Of a DNA stretch of 7,228 nucleotides, positions 5,928 to 7,228 are shown in pieces. The DNA comes from CAZRZN01 sp964604565 (GTDB lineage Bacteria; Pseudomonadota; Alphaproteobacteria; Rhodobacterales; Rhodobacteraceae). The stretch's first letter is position 1, and every line of letters starts with the position of its first letter. The notes below the pieces were generated by a model. It saw only the letters and a list, made by a program, of their open reading frames with translations. It was not told where the DNA came from and did no database searches. The position numbers were made by a program, and so were the translations under genes. The DNA is taken from assembly GCA_964604565.1 (NCBI GenBank), contig CAZRZN010000223.1:1-7228 (forward strand), written 5' to 3'.

Positions 5928-6305
5928 ATGCAGATCAACCTGCCAGATGTCCTGCAAGAAGTGACCGCAGCCTTCAACGTCTATGAGGCCGCGCTGACCG
6001 GCAACGACGTCCAGACCCTTGACGCGTGCTTTTGGACCAGCCCGCATGTCATCCGGTATGGCGCGACGGAAAATCTGCATGGCCATGAGGCCATCCTCGC
6101 CTTCCGCAAGGCGCGTTCGTCCAAGGGGCTGGATCGCGCGTTGCGCAACACGGTGATCACCACCTTCGGGCGGGATTTCGCCACGGCCAATACCGAATTC
6201 ACCCGAGACGGCACCGACAGGATCGGACGCCAGAGCCATGCCTGGGCACGGCTGCCTGAGGGGTGGAGGATTGTCGCGGCACATGTCTCGCTGATGGACG
6301 GCTGA
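5928..6305 (+). CDS. hpxZ: HpxZ/AtzH-like protein (DUF3225, NTF2-like fold)
   Basis: 125 residues, full length for the family. HpxZ proteins accompany oxalurate breakdown in purine use. The related AtzH in Pseudomonas sp. ADP converts 1,3-dicarboxyurea to allophanate in cyanuric acid breakdown. Recognisable stretches are the N-terminal MQINLPDVLQEVTAAF, FWTSPHVIRYGATENLHGHEAI (35-56), the strongly conserved LRNTVITTFGRDFATANTEF (72-91) and GWRIVAAHVSLM at the end. GGGGGAG at 5913-5919 and conservation from MQINLP set the start at 5928 rather than the in-frame ATG at 5871. The protein is cytoplasmic. It is followed 59 bases later by a substrate-binding protein gene on the same strand. The exact substrate cannot be told from sequence; oxalurate-related amide metabolism is the best guess. 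Confidence 0.85.
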   Translation: MQINLPDVLQEVTAAFNVYEAALTGNDVQTLDACFWTSPHVIRYGATENLHGHEAILAFRKARSSKGLDRALRNTVITTFGRDFATANTEFTRDGTDRIGRQSHAWARLPEGWRIVAAHVSLMDG

Positions 6306-6364
6306 TCCGAACCGCACCTTTGCGACCTGCCTTCAACCTATCCAACCACCAGAAAGGACTGCCC

Positions 6365-7228
6365 ATGAAGACCTTCTCTTTCAAAAGCATGACCCGGCGC
6401 GCCTTCGCCGGCACGGCGCTGGCGCTTATGAGTGCCGTCGCGACGCCGCTGGCCGCTCAGGAAACCGTCAAGATCGGTCTGATCGCCTCCCTGTCGGGGC
6501 CGTCCTCGAAATCCGGCGAGGCGATCACCCGTGGCATGATGCTGGCCATCGAAGAGATCAACGCCGACGGGGGCCTGCTGGGCATGCCGGTCGAGCTGAT
6601 CCGCCGCGACGATGAAGGCAATCCCGGCAAGGGGCTGACCGCTGCACGCGAACTGGTGCAGCGCGAAGGCGTGGCCGTGCTTTTCGGCGGTCTGCAAACG
6701 CCGGTCTCGCTGGCGCTGGTGCCCTACATGAACCAGAGCCAGAAACCCTTCATGGGACCATGGGCTGCCGGCACGCCGATCACCAAGAACGGGGCAGAGG
6801 AAAACTATATCTTCCGCGTCTCTGCGGTGGATGAAATGGTCGATGTGGCCCTCGTGGAACGGGCGATAACGGTGCATGGCGCGAAGAACCCCGGCATGAT
6901 GCTGATCAACAACCCTTGGGGGGAGTCGAACGAAAAGGGCCTCACCGCCGCGCTGGAGGCAAAGGGCCTGCCGACCGCCGGCATCGAACGCGTCGAGGCG
7001 AACGACATCGACGTCGTGCCGCAACTGACCCGCCTGAAGGACGCCGGGGCAGACACGATCTTCATGGTGGCCAATGTCGGTCCGTCTGCGCAGGTCATGA
7101 AATCGCTTGAGCGCATGGGCTGGGATGTCCCGGTCGTGTCGCATTGGGGTCCCGCTGGCGGACGCTTTTCCGAATTGGCGGGCCCGCGCGCCAAGGATGT
7201 CGAGATGATCCAGACCTTTACCTTCTCC
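6365..7228 (+). CDS. branched-chain-amino-acid-type ABC transporter substrate-binding protein (partial, 3' end missing)
   Basis: 288 codons to the window edge with no stop; the family usually runs to about 380-420 residues. The N-terminus is a signal peptide (about 1-32) with SMTRRAFAG at 8-16, a twin-arginine-like motif, followed by a hydrophobic stretch and an AQ cut region, so Tat export is possible but Sec is not excluded. The mature part is a periplasmic LivJ/AmiC-type binding protein: VKIGLIASLSGP (35-46), GMMLAIEEINADGGLLGMPVEL (57-78), DDEGNPGKGLTAARELV (82-98), a PYM..KPFMGPWA hinge region (120-134) and a second lobe from about 150 (NNPWGESNEKGL, 182-193). AAAGGA lies 6 bases before the ATG. 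The hpxZ neighbour suggests a ureide or amide ligand rather than leucine. Permease and ATPase genes are expected downstream. Confidence 0.92.
   Translation, partial: MKTFSFKSMTRRAFAGTALALMSAVATPLAAQETVKIGLIASLSGPSSKSGEAITRGMMLAIEEINADGGLLGMPVELIRRDDEGNPGKGLTAARELVQREGVAVLFGGLQTPVSLALVPYMNQSQKPFMGPWAAGTPITKNGAEENYIFRVSAVDEMVDVALVERAITVHGAKNPGMMLINNPWGESNEKGLTAALEAKGLPTAGIERVEANDIDVVPQLTRLKDAGADTIFMVANVGPSAQVMKSLERMGWDVPVVSHWGPAGGRFSELAGPRAKDVEMIQTFTFS

Noticed and set aside
5645..5986. A 113-codon rightward frame before hpxZ
   Set aside because: Weak ribosome binding site, Arg-rich composition, no family resemblance, and it overlaps the start of hpxZ out of frame.

Overview
The window looks like chromosomal DNA of an alphaproteobacterium, most likely a Rhodobacterales/Paracoccus-type organism. 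This rests on the high G+C of the coding DNA (roughly 60-65% by eye), the gene order znuA / zur-znuC-znuB, the style of the DUF465 and HpxZ proteins, and AAGGAG-type ribosome binding sites. The taxon is inferred; no marker gene is present.

Layout. (1) Positions 1-595: the first codons of a leftward gene (1-10, minus strand, good ribosome binding site), then about 585 bases with no supportable gene; the first 240 bases have clearly lower G+C (about 48% by hand count). (2) Positions 596-3703: a complete high-affinity zinc uptake locus. znuA (periplasmic zinc-binding protein with a histidine-rich heptad-repeat loop) runs leftward. zur, znuC and znuB run rightward as a tightly overlapping operon (ATGA junctions at both gene boundaries). 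The 56-bp divergent promoter region holds a 17-bp imperfect palindrome resembling known Zur boxes, overlapping a perfect TATAAT on the znuA strand. (3) Positions 3704-3958: a gene-free convergent gap. (4) Positions 3959-4891, minus strand: a LysR-family regulator of OxyR type in which the peroxidatic cysteine is replaced by arginine and only the second cysteine remains. Upstream of it lies a perfect ATAG-N7-CTAT OxyR-type motif. (5) Positions 5050-5472: two small rightward genes, a DUF465/YdcH-like coiled-coil protein and a 58-residue unknown, followed by a strong hairpin. (6) Positions 5516-5927: gene-free. (7) Positions 5928-7228: an HpxZ/AtzH-family protein (DUF3225) followed by a periplasmic substrate-binding protein of the branched-chain-amino-acid type, cut off by the window end. 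This is probably the start of an uptake and catabolism operon for a ureide or amide compound.

How they work together. ZnuA captures periplasmic zinc, ZnuB is the membrane channel, ZnuC is the ATPase, and zinc-loaded Zur represses both arms from the shared region. The HpxZ and substrate-binding genes suggest import and breakdown of a urea-derived nitrogen compound such as oxalurate, but the rest of that operon lies outside the window. The part most worth a second look is the OxyR relative without its sensing cysteine and the small-gene pair divergent from it.
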